Assembly (NCBI GenBank): GCA_014323675.1 | Contig: JACONN010000002.1 | Span: 2,028,001-2,092,000 of the forward strand | Source: Hormoscilla sp. GM7CHS1pb | GTDB taxonomy: Bacteria > Cyanobacteriota > Cyanobacteriia > Cyanobacteriales > Desertifilaceae | Reading direction: 5' to 3' | Length of the DNA stretch: 64,000 nucleotides | Shown here: positions 33,587-43,550 of the stretch, piece after piece | Layout: every line of letters starts with the position of its first letter | Position numbering within the stretch: the stretch's first letter is position 1 | Made by a program: the position numbers and the translations under genes | Notes under the pieces: generated by a model | Seen by the model: only the letters and a program-made list of their open reading frames with translations | What the model was told of the DNA's origin: nothing | Databases searched by the model: none

Positions 33587-34078
33587 ATGACAGCTATAGA
33601 CATGAGCAAACAAGAGTTGCTCGGGGCTATTGACAAATTGTCCGATACACGACTGCCAGAAGTTTTACAATTCGTCAATAATTTGCTATCCGATCGAAAT
33701 CAAAGTTCGAGATTACAAGCAGATTGCAAGGGATTATGGGAATATTATTTCAACTTCCTAGCTGCGGATGACATTAGAATTAAAGGCCATCGGATTGGCA
33801 TTGAAACAGTGCTGTACGAGTATCTATATCGGGAGCGTACTCCAGAGGAAATAGCCAAAATTTACACCACATTAACTCTGGAAGAAGTATATGCCACAAT
33901 TCTCTATTACCTCCATAACCAAGAAGCAGTTAGTAAATACATTGCTGACTGGTTAGAGTGGGGACATCAGCAGCGTAAAGCTCAAGCTTTAAATCCACAT
34001 CCTGCTGCTGCTAGACTGCGAAAAATTAAGGCGGAAAGACAAGCGCAAGCAAATGGCTCTGAAATATCTGATGGATGA
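33587..34078 (+). CDS. DUF433 protein, probable antitoxin
   Basis: 163 residues. The N-terminal MTAIDMSKQELLGAIDKLSD and PEVLQFVNNLL is a small helical region often seen in antitoxins. The DUF433 core is IRIKGHRIGIETVLYEYLYR, ERTPEEIAKIYTTLTLEEVY, ATILYYLHNQEAV, a winged-HTH-like fold. It overlaps the downstream PIN-like gene by 26 bases, the classical order of a VapB45/VapC45-type toxin-antitoxin pair. Confidence 0.88.
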   Translation: MTAIDMSKQELLGAIDKLSDTRLPEVLQFVNNLLSDRNQSSRLQADCKGLWEYYFNFLAADDIRIKGHRIGIETVLYEYLYRERTPEEIAKIYTTLTLEEVYATILYYLHNQEAVSKYIADWLEWGHQQRKAQALNPHPAAARLRKIKAERQAQANGSEISDG

Positions 34079-34415
34079 AAACGTCGATCCAGTTTATTCC
34101 ACTCAAATCCGCAGCAAACGACCGGATTTAGTTATTCGTAAAGTTGGGGAAATTGATACTCCTGCTCTCAGTACATTAGACCCGGAAATTTTGCTTTGGT
34201 GCGAGGAGTATGATTTTGTGTTAGTGACAAATAATCGCAAATCAATGCCCGTACATTTAATCGACCATATCAACCAAGATCGTCACGTACCTGGAATCTT
34301 TATCCTCAACCCTAATCAGAGTATCGGTAAAAACATTGAGGAATTAATTGTGATTGCTGAATGTTCTTTCGAGCGGGAATATCAAGATCGAATTATTCAC
34401 CTGCCACTAACATAA
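34053..34415 (+). CDS. DUF5615 PIN-like toxin
   Basis: 120 residues. LKYLMDENVDPVYSTQIRS has the first acidic pair, DPEILLWCEEYDFVLVTNN and the following RKSMPVHLID supply the second, and HVPGIFILNPNQSIG is the conserved beta strand. These Mut7-C/DUF5615 PIN-like proteins are predicted RNases. Overlap with DUF433 gives coupled translation. Confidence 0.87.
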   Translation: MALKYLMDENVDPVYSTQIRSKRPDLVIRKVGEIDTPALSTLDPEILLWCEEYDFVLVTNNRKSMPVHLIDHINQDRHVPGIFILNPNQSIGKNIEELIVIAECSFEREYQDRIIHLPLT

Positions 34416-34936
34416 GGAGGTATTCATGGGTGCATCTCATCTAGTGAGTCTAAATCATAGCGTAGCGTGTGCAAATTTTCTGGGGGTCAGATAGTGACTG
34501 AAAGTTTTGCCCTGCAATGGTTTCAGCAAAAAAGCCAGTTGCACAACTTCTGCAAGACTTGCTATATTGGACAGCCTGCAACTGCAAATGGCTCGACTCA
34601 TCAGATGACCGACCCTAGGGGAGTTTCTGGGGAAACAACCAAAGGATGGCGATCGATGGCAGCTTCTAGGGATAGATCGAACAGCGGCTTGTTTTTAATC
34701 GGCGGCATATCGGTTAATGACAAGGTCTAACTACTATTGTCAATTATGCCCCGTATCTCAATTATGGAACCAATCCGCAGCCGTCACGTAACTCATCCCT
34801 AAGGAGGATGATTCACCAATTTTTAGCAGTAGCATAATTTCTCAAATCTTAGCCAGAATTAAGAAACCAGGTTTTGGCAAAAAACCTGGTTTCTGGGCAG
34901 ATTTGCCTGTGGCTACTATGGCCGCAGCCAAATTAT
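34416..34936. other. Gene-free spacer with a MITE-like end
   Basis: GGGTGCATCTCATCTAGTGA at 34429 resembles the end of the MITE at 18595. An open stretch at 34467-34730 is not protein-like. A ribosome-site-like AAGGAGG at 34801 has no open frame behind it. Confidence 0.45.
34862..34894. repeat. AGAAACCAGGTTTT palindrome
   Basis: A perfect 14-bp stem (34862-34875 with 34881-34894). It lies after the pentapeptide gene, where on the minus strand it ends TTTCTTAATT and could act as a terminator. A related palindrome, AGAAACCCGGGTTTCT, is at 36751-36766. Confidence 0.75.
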
Positions 34937-35461
34937 CTATGCTTTGTGGGCAGGCGTAGAGGGCATAATTGTTTCCTTCAAGTTAGCCCCATCCAAGTTA
35001 GCTTGTACCAGATTAGCATCAATCAAGTCAGCACGAAGTAGGTTAGCCTTAGTCAGGTCAGCATAACTAAGATTAGCATGAGACAGGTTGGCACCACTCA
35101 GGTCAGCGCCACTTAGGTCAGCGCCACTCAGGTTCGCGCCACTCAGGTCAGCACGAATCAAATCAGCACCACTCAGGTTCGCACCGCTGAGGTTCGCACC
35201 GCTGAGGTTAGCACCAATCAGGCAGGAACGAAACAAGTTAACACCAATCAAGTTGGCACTAAACAGGTTAGCACGGAACAAGTTGGCACGAAACAGGCTA
35301 GCACCAGCCAGGTTGGCACGAAACAAGTTGGCACGAAATAGGTCGGTATCGCGAAAATTCCTTTCTCCTGCGGCATAACGTGTCAGAAGTTCATTGGCAT
35401 TCATATTAACGTTTGCGGTTGTTGCAGATCTAGATCGTCTCATTTTCTCATCCAGGGTCAT
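34937..35461 (-). CDS. Pentapeptide-repeat protein
   Basis: 174 residues. After a 30-residue N-terminus with the common [17 protein letters not shown] lead-in, about 25 A(D/N)Lxx pentapeptides follow ([40 protein letters not shown]) forming a right-handed quadrilateral helix. Such proteins are common in cyanobacteria; function usually unknown. Highly repetitive at DNA level, so copy number may vary between strains. Confidence 0.93.
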   Translation of the reverse strand: MTLDEKMRRSRSATTANVNMNANELLTRYAAGERNFRDTDLFRANLFRANLAGASLFRANLFRANLFSANLIGVNLFRSCLIGANLSGANLSGANLSGADLIRADLSGANLSGADLSGADLSGANLSHANLSYADLTKANLLRADLIDANLVQANLDGANLKETIMPSTPAHKA

Positions 35462-35468
35462 GGATCGC

Positions 35469-36359
35469 CTATTTCAGCCAATCCAAGATCGACTGATTGA
35501 CCAGATCCGGGTATTCGTCATGGGGACAGTGACCTGCATTAGCAATAGGTAAAAACTTGACATCCTCACGGCTGTTAGCTAACTGCTGATAAATCTTAGC
35601 ACCAGCAATGGGCGTCCAAGGGTCATCTTCTCCCCACAACACCAGTAACGGAACATTCACCTGAGGTAACAACTCAGCTGGTTTGGGACCGGGAGGCGCT
35701 GTGAGAATGGAGGCAAACACCTGCTGGGCACCCCGATCGCAGGCCGGGGCGTAGAGCAAATCCACCAGTTCATTTGTGATGGCTTCCCGATTCCGATAGA
35801 CTTGGTGTAGGGTCTTCTTGATGCGATGTTTCTGACGGATGCGGTTAAACAAAAATGGTCCCGTCAGGGGAGAACTTACCAGTTTAGTAAAGCCACCCAT
35901 CACCAGTCGCAGAGGGAAATTCAGCTCATCGGGACGATGATTCAATCCCCCAGCACAGTTAATCAGTACCGCACCAGAGGCTATTTCCGGAGTATCTGCC
36001 GCCACCATCAGGCCCAGAAGAGCCCCGATCGAGTTTCCGATCCACACCGCTGGTGCTTGTACGCGGGCATTCCAGAAATCCTGAAGCAACTGATGCCACA
36101 ACTCCATACTGTAATTCAGGGGTGGCTTATCCGAGCCGCCGAACCCCAGTAAATCCAGAGCAAACACCCGGTAGCCGCCAGCGGCCAGCACCGGGATATT
36201 TTTGCGCCAATGGCCGATCGAGGCTCCAAAGCCATGAAGCAGCATCAAGGGGCGTCCGGTGCCCATGACCGTATATCGAATCTGGTGACCTTGCCAGTTC
36301 CAGGTGAATTCGGTAATGCTTGCGATCGTCAGTTCTGTCGTCACGGCGAATATTGTCAA
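35469..36359 (-). CDS. Alpha/beta hydrolase
   Basis: 296 residues. Oxyanion strand LMLLHGFGASIGHWRKNIPV, nucleophile elbow IGNSIGALLGL with Ser, acid in LLVLWGEDDPWTPIAGA and catalytic His in IANAGHCPHDEYPDL. The triad Ser-Asp-His is complete. The cyanobacterial subgroup is related to the chloroplast pheophytinase-like hydrolases, so a chlorophyll-catabolite or ester substrate is possible but unproven. Only 7 bases separate it from the pentapeptide gene on the same strand. Confidence 0.9.
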   Translation of the reverse strand: MTIFAVTTELTIASITEFTWNWQGHQIRYTVMGTGRPLMLLHGFGASIGHWRKNIPVLAAGGYRVFALDLLGFGGSDKPPLNYSMELWHQLLQDFWNARVQAPAVWIGNSIGALLGLMVAADTPEIASGAVLINCAGGLNHRPDELNFPLRLVMGGFTKLVSSPLTGPFLFNRIRQKHRIKKTLHQVYRNREAITNELVDLLYAPACDRGAQQVFASILTAPPGPKPAELLPQVNVPLLVLWGEDDPWTPIAGAKIYQQLANSREDVKFLPIANAGHCPHDEYPDLVNQSILDWLK

Positions 36360-36489
36360 GTTTTATGAACTATTGTAATTATGACAGCAACTGCCAATCG
36401 AAGATCGAGCCGATCGGGGCTGAGCGTAATTATCAGCTGTTGCTGCTTATCTCGCAGCAGTATGACGCGCTTGCCCACGGCGATATCAG

Positions 36490-36717
36490 TTGGTTGTCTG
36501 TCCTGTCTTGCTGGACGAAGATCGCCGGGTGTTTGAGTACAATGGTATCCCTCAGTTTCATCCTATTGCTTATAAAACTGTCTCTGGGAAACTTTACTTA
36601 AAGCAGGATAATGTCCTGTTCTGCGAGGTGGAACGGAATAAGAAAGGAAAATATTGCTCTCCCCTTCTGGTCAACCCTTGTTTAAGCAACCCCTACAGTC
36701 TGGGATGGACTGAATAA
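36490..36717 (+). other. Possible coding remnant, unrecognised
   Basis: An open frame reads LLDEDRRVFEYNGIPQFHPI, AYKTVSGKLYLKQDNVLFCE, VERNKKGKYC, with a protein-like composition. The preceding bases in another frame (ERNYQLLLLISQQYDALAHG) suggest a frameshifted larger protein. I recognise no family, and a chance open frame is possible. Confidence 0.25.
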
Positions 36718-36750
36718 AATAGCTTGAGCGCGGGCGATCGCCCAGGTATA

Positions 36751-36766
36751 AGAAACCCGGGTTTCT
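36751..36766. repeat. AGAAACCCGGGTTTCT palindrome
   Basis: A 16-bp perfect palindrome, a common cyanobacterial intergenic motif, upstream of the nucleotidyltransferase-like gene. Confidence 0.8.
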
Positions 36767-36831
36767 GGGCTGTGGGGTAGCGGGTGCATTTGAAGTTGTG
36801 CGATCGCGCTCGTTGAAGTTTAGGGACAGTT

Positions 36832-37467
36832 ATGACAGTGTTAATTGCAGATACGTTAAGTTTTCAAGAATTTATGAATCGCGAATCTTTGCCCTTGGCG
36901 ACTTTGCATGGTGCAGTGTTTGAGTTTTTGCGCGATCGCGAAGATGTTGTTGTCTTTGGAGCCCAGGCGGTAAATGCCTATGTTGGAGAACCGCGTATGA
37001 CCCAGGATATTGATGTGTTGTCCCTACAAGCGGCAGATTTAGCAGAGGAATTGCGGAGTTATTTGAGCGAAAGATTTTACATTGCGGTGCGGGTACGAAT
37101 GGTAAAGGGAGGACTGGGTTATCGGTTATATCGAGTCGAAAAACAGGGAAATCGCCATTTGATGGATATTCGACAGGTGGAGAAGTTACCCGCAAATCGC
37201 TGTATTGAACAGGTATTGGTGATGGCTCCAACAGAGTTGGTGGTAAGTAAGATAATTTCATACCATCAGCGCCGTGGGAAGCCAAAGGCGGGTACGGATT
37301 GGCGAGATCTGGCGATGTTGCTGTTAACATTTCCGGAGTTAAAGGTGGAGTCTGGTGCAGTATTGGATGGGTTAGTAGCCGCAGATGTGGATGCATCTGT
37401 GGTGTCATTATGGCGAGAGATTGTGGCAATGGAAATTGAAGTCGAGGATGAAGATGATGAGTTTTAG
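36832..37467 (+). CDS. AbiEii/MNT-type nucleotidyltransferase-like protein
   Basis: 211 residues. VVVFGAQAVNAYVGEPRMTQ then DIDVL gives the G-(A/G)-x9-D-x-D core of minimal nucleotidyltransferases, and later VMAPTELVVSKIISYHQRR and GTDWRDLAMLL with the Lys and Asp often conserved in AbiEii-like toxins. No antitoxin partner adjoins it. It may be a stand-alone effector or enzyme. Confidence 0.75.
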   Translation: MTVLIADTLSFQEFMNRESLPLATLHGAVFEFLRDREDVVVFGAQAVNAYVGEPRMTQDIDVLSLQAADLAEELRSYLSERFYIAVRVRMVKGGLGYRLYRVEKQGNRHLMDIRQVEKLPANRCIEQVLVMAPTELVVSKIISYHQRRGKPKAGTDWRDLAMLLLTFPELKVESGAVLDGLVAADVDASVVSLWREIVAMEIEVEDEDDEF

Positions 37468-37624
37468 GCTGGAAGTTGGGGCGATCGCCCTATGGGGAAC
37501 CGCAATTTTGGGGCGAGCGATCGTTGACGAGATGTTCTGAATCAATACCAACCCGTGCAAGACCACACCCCCGAGATACTTATTCTCAAAGGGTTTCCCC
37601 CTGCATGAATTTTGAATTTAGCGA

Positions 37625-39460
37625 CTATTCCAAATTGCAGCTGCGGCGCACCGCACAGCGGGGGGCAATATACCAGGCACCCCCATCATTACCTCTCAAA
37701 TCGCAGTTGTCGATCGGGCCAGCGCCGTTCGACTCCACATGCAGGCCCTGCTGTTTATTCCCATAGATATTGCAGCCTCGGACAGTGAGATTGCAAGCTT
37801 TTTTAACCTTTATCCCCACCCCAGCATTGTCGAAGATATCGCAGTCCTCTACCCTTACCTCACCTTTATTGGTTACCAATATTCCATCTGCTGCCATGTC
37901 GTGAATTTGGCAGCGCAGCAAATGCGGGTTGCTACCTTTGAGGACATATATTCCGATCCCATGGCCGTAAATATTGCATGATTCTACCTTTACCGGGACC
38001 TTTTGGCCGACCAAAATTCCATATTTTGCCCCTCCATAGATTTGACAGCGGCGAAGACATGAGGACACAGCAGCGCCGTGAATATATATGCAAGCAATAC
38101 CCGTGGAGGCGATATCGCAGTCCTCCAGAATTAACTCTCCTTGGGGGATATCAATAGCATAGGGTTTCAGCAGGGGCTGACTGACAAAGCGGCCGATAGG
38201 GTCAGCATTTTTGGTCACATCCCGATGACGCAGGGTTATGCCTCTAATTGCAGCGCGGTCTGTCCGCATCTGTAGGCAGGGCGAGAATGTACTCTCGACG
38301 ATCGCGTCTTCCCTAGCCCCATCCCCGACAATTTGTAGCGGCTTATCAATTACGAGACTTTCTGAGTAGAAACCAGCACGCACCCGTACGATCGTATCAT
38401 AGAAGGCGTTGGCGATCGCCTCACTAATAGTTCTATAGTCAGCAGGACCGAGTTTCGCCACAGTCAGGGTTGGCGCCCTAGGGATGCCCAAGTCATTATT
38501 AATATCTCCAATCAAATCTAATAAGATCGGGTCTGATGGGACCGAAGCAGACTTGGCAGAAGCAGACTGTAAATCAATCAGGACTTCATCCGCCGATTGA
38601 TAGCGTTCGTGCATCATCAGTTCGATCATCTTATCCAAGATCGCCCTTAGATTTTCGCTCACGTACATCCCCTGGGACAGATAATCTCGCCAGAACCAAC
38701 CTCCCTCTCGGGGCCGATAAAGTCTCTCGGGAGCGGCAGCTGTCAGCAGATGAATGCAGGTAACGCCCAAGCTGTAGATATCGCTAGCAGGATAAACTTT
38801 ACCAGCAAGCATTTGTTCGATCGGGGCATAGCCCTGGGTGCCAATAGCTGCCGTGCCCGTTTTGGTCATCACCGTTTGGGCCAGTTGCTTAGAAATGCCA
38901 AAATCAATCAGCACCAACTTACCGTCGGGCTGACGACGCATGATATTGGCAGGCTTAATGTCCCGGTGAACGATCTGGCGATCGTGGATAAACTGGAGTA
39001 CGGGTAACAGATCCAGCAACAGTTCCCGGATCTGTGCTTCCTTAAAAGCCCCCTGCCGTTGCAACTCCTGCCAGAGGTCCTGTCCTTCCACAAACTCCTG
39101 CACCAGATAGCGCTGGTTGTCTTCCTCAAAGAAATCTAACAGCAGAGGGATTTGGGGATGAGACTCCAACCTCAGCAGACCCTGGGCCTCTTGCTCAAAT
39201 AGAGCGATCGCCTTGGCTAGCAATTGGCGATCGCTCTTTATTTCCGGCAATAGCACCAGTTGTTTAATGGCGCAATTAGCATTCTCCCTAGCAACATCCG
39301 CCGCCAGATAGGTTTTCGCGAAGCCTCCCAGATCCGAGAGCAGGCGGATGACGCGATAGCGACCTTTCAGCAGTCTCAGTTCCGCCCCGCAACTTTGGCA
39401 AAAGCTCGTTCTCGGCGGGTTTTGGGGTTTGGTGCAATTTGGACTCAGGCAATAGCTCAT
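37625..39460 (-). CDS. Serine/threonine protein kinase with C-terminal parallel beta-helix
   Basis: 611 residues. The N-terminal zinc-ribbon-like CLSPNCTKPQNPPRTSFCQS ends with CGAEL. Then a Hanks-type kinase: CAIKQLVLLPE (Lys), FVEGQDLWQEL hinge, IVHRDIKPANIMRR catalytic loop, LIDFGISKQLA (DFG), GTQGYAPIEQML activation end. From about residue 330 on, a pectin-lyase-like right-handed beta-helix with short repeats: VRVEDCDIFDNAGVGIKVKK, LTVRGCNIYGNKQQGLHVES. The repeated N-I-Y-G motifs are the NosD/CASH type. The helix may bind a carbohydrate or protein ligand that controls the kinase. A cytosolic protein, as no membrane helix is seen. Confidence 0.92.
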   Translation of the reverse strand: MSYCLSPNCTKPQNPPRTSFCQSCGAELRLLKGRYRVIRLLSDLGGFAKTYLAADVARENANCAIKQLVLLPEIKSDRQLLAKAIALFEQEAQGLLRLESHPQIPLLLDFFEEDNQRYLVQEFVEGQDLWQELQRQGAFKEAQIRELLLDLLPVLQFIHDRQIVHRDIKPANIMRRQPDGKLVLIDFGISKQLAQTVMTKTGTAAIGTQGYAPIEQMLAGKVYPASDIYSLGVTCIHLLTAAAPERLYRPREGGWFWRDYLSQGMYVSENLRAILDKMIELMMHERYQSADEVLIDLQSASAKSASVPSDPILLDLIGDINNDLGIPRAPTLTVAKLGPADYRTISEAIANAFYDTIVRVRAGFYSESLVIDKPLQIVGDGAREDAIVESTFSPCLQMRTDRAAIRGITLRHRDVTKNADPIGRFVSQPLLKPYAIDIPQGELILEDCDIASTGIACIYIHGAAVSSCLRRCQIYGGAKYGILVGQKVPVKVESCNIYGHGIGIYVLKGSNPHLLRCQIHDMAADGILVTNKGEVRVEDCDIFDNAGVGIKVKKACNLTVRGCNIYGNKQQGLHVESNGAGPIDNCDLRGNDGGAWYIAPRCAVRRSCNLE

Positions 39461-39548
39461 ATACTAGCAACTAATCATAGATTAATCTATGATATTACCT
39501 AGTATCGGAGATCGGCAGGCCAATGAGACATCTTCGACCGCCCGAATC

Positions 39549-39594
39549 TATGGCTGCGCTCCCGTGAGGGATATGGCTGCGCTCCCGTGAGGGA
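39549..39594. repeat. Two tandem 23-bp repeats
   Basis: TATGGCTGCGCTCCCGTGAG plus GGA occurs twice in succession (39549 and 39572). Its inverse, CTCACGGGAGCGCAGCCATA, is near 63765. Confidence 0.85.
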
Positions 39595-39749
39595 TACGGA
39601 ATTTAGCCGCCATTTTCGGAGCCTCTGGAAGTCTTGACTGTCCCGGCCCTTACCGTCGCGGGGATTTTTCAAATTATCCCTCCCGGGCTGCAACCCGATC
39701 GCAAGGGGAGCATCTCCGGATTGGCATTCTTTTGCTCTTTGGAAAATGG

Positions 39750-39836
39750 CCCGGATTTCAAAGGTATCTTCTGCTTGATTTCCCCCCTGGTCGGAGGCGG
39801 TTGCCGTGACTGTAAAGGTGCCCTTGGTAGTAGTGG
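39750..39836 (-). pseudogene. Cadherin/Ig-like domain fragment
   Basis: On the minus strand TKGTFTVTATASDQGGNQAE then DTFEIRAIF matches the end of a bacterial cadherin-like or He_PIG-type domain of large surface proteins. It is cut on one side by the IS630 remnant and decays on the other. Confidence 0.5.
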
Positions 39837-39840
39837 TCTG

Positions 39841-40281
39841 TCAAGATGTAATTGACGGATATAACCGCTTCAATTTAATCCGAGCGGTAAATTGCCAATC
39901 TACCACCAAAGCCGTTTCATTTCTGCGCTTTTCCCAAGCTGCCACTTCTTCTGTTAAAACTTCCTTGTCCGAAATTCTTCGGTCTAGACATTGTTTGCTT
40001 AAGACACTTAACTCGATTTCTGCCATATTCAACCAACTGCCATGCTTGGGAGTGTAATGAAATTCTAACTTGTCCAGAATCCGACCGGCTGACGATGGGC
40101 TAAAAGCTTTGTACAGAGAGGATTTTACATGAGTATTTAAGTTATCTTGAACGACTATAATTTTCTGGGCTTGAGGAAACTGTTCATCGACCAAATATTT
40201 CATTTGATTAGCATAATCAATTTAAGTTCGTCGAGCAGTTACTTCTACATGTCTCCAAGCAGTTAACGGTTCAAAAAACAT
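39841..40281 (-). pseudogene. IS630-family transposase, C-terminal part
   Basis: FMFFEPLTAWRHVEVTARRT, then TAA in frame, then IDYANQMKYLVDEQFPQAQ, KIIVVQDNLNTHVKSSLYKA (second Asp of the DDE triad), LEFHYTPKHGSWLNMAEIEL (final Glu). The first third of the transposase is absent and is replaced at 40280 by a tnpB fragment. Inactive. It sits inside the remnant of a surface-protein gene. Confidence 0.85.
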
Positions 40282-40756
40282 GAATAAATTACTAACTCAC
40301 AAGCTGACTACATACCTAGCTAAAAATCACAGCGAGGTAGTCATCGAGTACTTGAACGTAAGTGGCATGATGAAAAATCACAGATTGGCACAAGCAATAG
40401 CGGATTGTGGATAATATGAGTTTCGCCGCCAGCTAGAGTACAAGTGCCAATGGTACGACAGCAAACTAACAGTAGTTGATAGGTTTTTCCCATCGTCTAA
40501 AACCTGTTCCCATTGCGGTCACGTCCGTAAAGGCTTAAAACTGTCAGACCGGACGTTTGTTTGTCCTCGCTGTGGATTCTTCTTAGACCGCGATTGGAAC
40601 GCTGCAATTAACTTGGCATTGGCGGGAAGCTCTCCCGTGTCAGCCTGTGGAGCATCACACAAGCGAAACTCGGCAGGTCGGAGGCGTCGAAGCAGGAAAA
40701 GAACGCCAGATGCAGACTACATCCAGCCAAGCCTGGATTTGTCTAACTTTGGGTAA
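40280..40756 (+). pseudogene. tnpB: TnpB C-terminal half with an in-frame stop
   Basis: VVIEYLNVSGMMKNHRLAQA (catalytic Glu), IADCG-TAA-YEFRRQLEYKCQWYDSKL, then the zinc ribbon CSHCGHVRKGL and CPRCGFFLDRDWNAAINLAL (last catalytic Asp). The N-terminal half including the first Asp is missing. It points away from the IS630 remnant that it abuts at 40280. Distinct in sequence from the tnpB at 8225. Confidence 0.85.
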
Positions 40757-40874
40757 GTTTCTTAGAGCGGATACTACCAGTCAGTTGGCTTTGCAAATTC
40801 CCCAGATTCCCCACCCGATCTCCCCTACTACCTCAGCTTTCTAGCCCGCGCAGAGGATAAGCAAGATACTGTAA

Positions 40875-42149
<1,275 letters not shown>

Positions 42150-42244
42150 AAAATGGGGATTTTCCGCCCCAGCCCAAAAAATTGTCAAAAAAACCTAAGA
42201 CAATTGAAAATTTATGTGTTAGGCTAATCAAGTAGGAAATAAAT

Positions 42245-42325
42245 GGGTCGATGCCCGAGTGGTTAATGGGGCGGACTGTAAATCCGCTGGCTACGCCTAC
42301 GCTGGTTCAAATCCAGCTCGGCCCA
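42245..42325 (+). tRNA. tRNA-Tyr (GTA)
   Basis: A class II tRNA. Acceptor GGGTCGA pairs with TCGGCCC, the anticodon stem GCGGA/TCCGC encloses CTGTAAA with anticodon GTA, the variable arm is long (TGGCTACGCCTACG), the T loop is GTTCAAAT. Discriminator A. Confidence 0.95.
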
Positions 42326-42352
42326 CCTTAATATACATTAGACTTATATAGT

Positions 42353-42424
42353 GCCCGTGTAGCTCAGTGGTAGAGCACACCCTTGGTAAGGGTGAGGTCA
42401 CGAGTTCAATCCTCGTCACGGGCT
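42353..42424 (+). tRNA. tRNA-Thr (GGT)
   Basis: Acceptor GCCCGTG pairs with CACGGGC, the anticodon stem CACCC/GGGTG encloses TTGGTAA with anticodon GGT, the T loop is GTTCAAT. Lies 27 bases after tRNA-Tyr, so a shared transcript is likely. Confidence 0.96.
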
Positions 42425-42477
42425 TTTTCATGCACCGATCCTATACTTTGAAACGGCTCAACTGGTACTTTCATGGT

Positions 42478-42736
42478 GTCATTGCGATTTTTCGCACGCT
42501 CCGGGCCCCCTCCGCTGCGAGTGGGGGGCTTCAGCAGCAGCAACTCCGCTCAACACAACAGGAAGACCCCCCGAAGCAATCTCCACTGGGTAGGAGATTG
42601 CTATGGCTGCGCCACGCTGCGCGATCGGGGGGCGTTACACTTACGATCGCGACGATCTCTCAATTACAATCCCCCCTCAATATTTCTGGGGTAGTGCGAG
42701 TAGCGCTCCCCAGAAATATCGAAGCAATGACATATT
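42478..42736. repeat. Nested GC-rich dispersed repeats
   Basis: GTGTCATTGCGATTTTTCGC starts a block with CACGCTCCGGGCCCCCTCCG, an AGCAATCTCC/GGAGATTGCT inverted pair and CAGAAATATCGAAGCAATGA at its end. The layout mirrors 9945-10270. No gene. Confidence 0.65.
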
Positions 42737-42964
42737 GGCGTTGCACATTTTTGGATGATAGCAGTCAATGGTTGCCGTTCCCAGGCGGGAGCCAGGGAAC
42801 GAGGAAAATTGAAAAGCGTACTGAGGTTTGTAGTGAGGACGGAACGTCCTCACTACGAACCTCAGAAAAATCAGACATCAATCTCTGGCTATTTATGACT
42901 ATTTCAATTGACCATTGACAATTAACAATTAACAACCCTTATCATCCCGGAGTTGTGCAACGCC
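42737..42964. mobile_element. 228-bp MITE with 8-bp target duplication (GGCGTTGCACA family)
   Basis: Left end GGCGTTGCACA (42737), right end TGTGCAACGCC (42954-42964). Flanking direct repeats GACATATT at 42729-42736 and 42965-42972 are exact. Inside is a 20-bp stem (42821-42865) built of CTGAGGTTTGTAGTGAGGAC and its inverse, a known-looking cyanobacterial palindrome. No transposase. Confidence 0.9.
42821..42865. repeat. 20-bp stem palindrome inside the MITE
   Basis: CTGAGGTTTGTAGTGAGGAC, five-base loop GGAAC, then the inverse with one mismatch, followed by AAAAA. It could fold into a strong hairpin and act as a terminator on the plus strand. Confidence 0.8.
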
Positions 42965-43087
42965 GACATATTAGCTGCTCTCAGAAGCGTAGTTCCTCAA
43001 CCTAACTGCCCCATCAATTTATATTTGGTTTCCCTGGCGCCCCACGGGCAGCTCTTGTCGCCCGCCGGACACCTCTCAATCAGATAA

Positions 43088-43160
43088 CGCCCCCGGTAGG
43101 GTTCGAACCTACGGCTGAGGGATTAGAAATCCCTTGCTCTATCCACTGAGCTACGAGGGC
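43088..43160 (-). tRNA. tRNA-Arg (TCT)
   Basis: On the minus strand GCCCTCG pairs with CGGGGGC, the anticodon stem AGGGA/TCCCT encloses TTTCTAA with anticodon TCT, the T loop is GTTCGAAC. Opposite strand from the other two tRNAs. Confidence 0.95.
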
Positions 43161-43262
43161 AAGTCGATCGTATCTTTAGTTTACCCCAACATTGACAGTT
43201 ACCGTGCCTCGATCGGAGATAAAACTGGTTGCACCTTGGGTGAGAACTACGTTAAATTATAT

Positions 43263-43375
43263 GGCGTTGCACAATTACGGGATGATGGGCATAGTTGCAG
43301 AAGTCTTAAACCTAGACTACAAGCCAGTTTAAGTTATGTGCATGCGTAGGCATCATCCCCAAAATGTGCAACGCC
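43263..43375. mobile_element. 113-bp MITE with 8-bp target duplication (GGCGTTGCACA family)
   Basis: Left end GGCGTTGCACA at 43263, then GGGATGATG. Right end CATCATCCCC, then TGTGCAACGCC to 43375. Flanks AATTATAT at 43255-43262 and 43376-43383 are exact. Same inverted ends and target length as the 228-bp element 300 bp away, so both were moved by the same transposase, which is not in the window. Confidence 0.9.
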
Positions 43376-43550
43376 AATTATATTAAGATTATGGCTCTTC
43401 GGCTTAAAAATCCTCTATAGCTGGCTGCTGGGGAGAAGGGCCGACAACCGGCAGTCAGGAAAAAAGTCTGTTAAAGACAAAAAATTGAGGTAGACACCCA
43501 AGACATTCGCTCGCACTGTTGTAATCTATATATAGACATCGCCGAAGCCG

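Noticed and set aside
34467..34730. An 87-residue gene in the spacer after the PIN-like toxin
   Set aside because: No ribosome site, no domain, unusual composition, and it lies in a MITE-like region.
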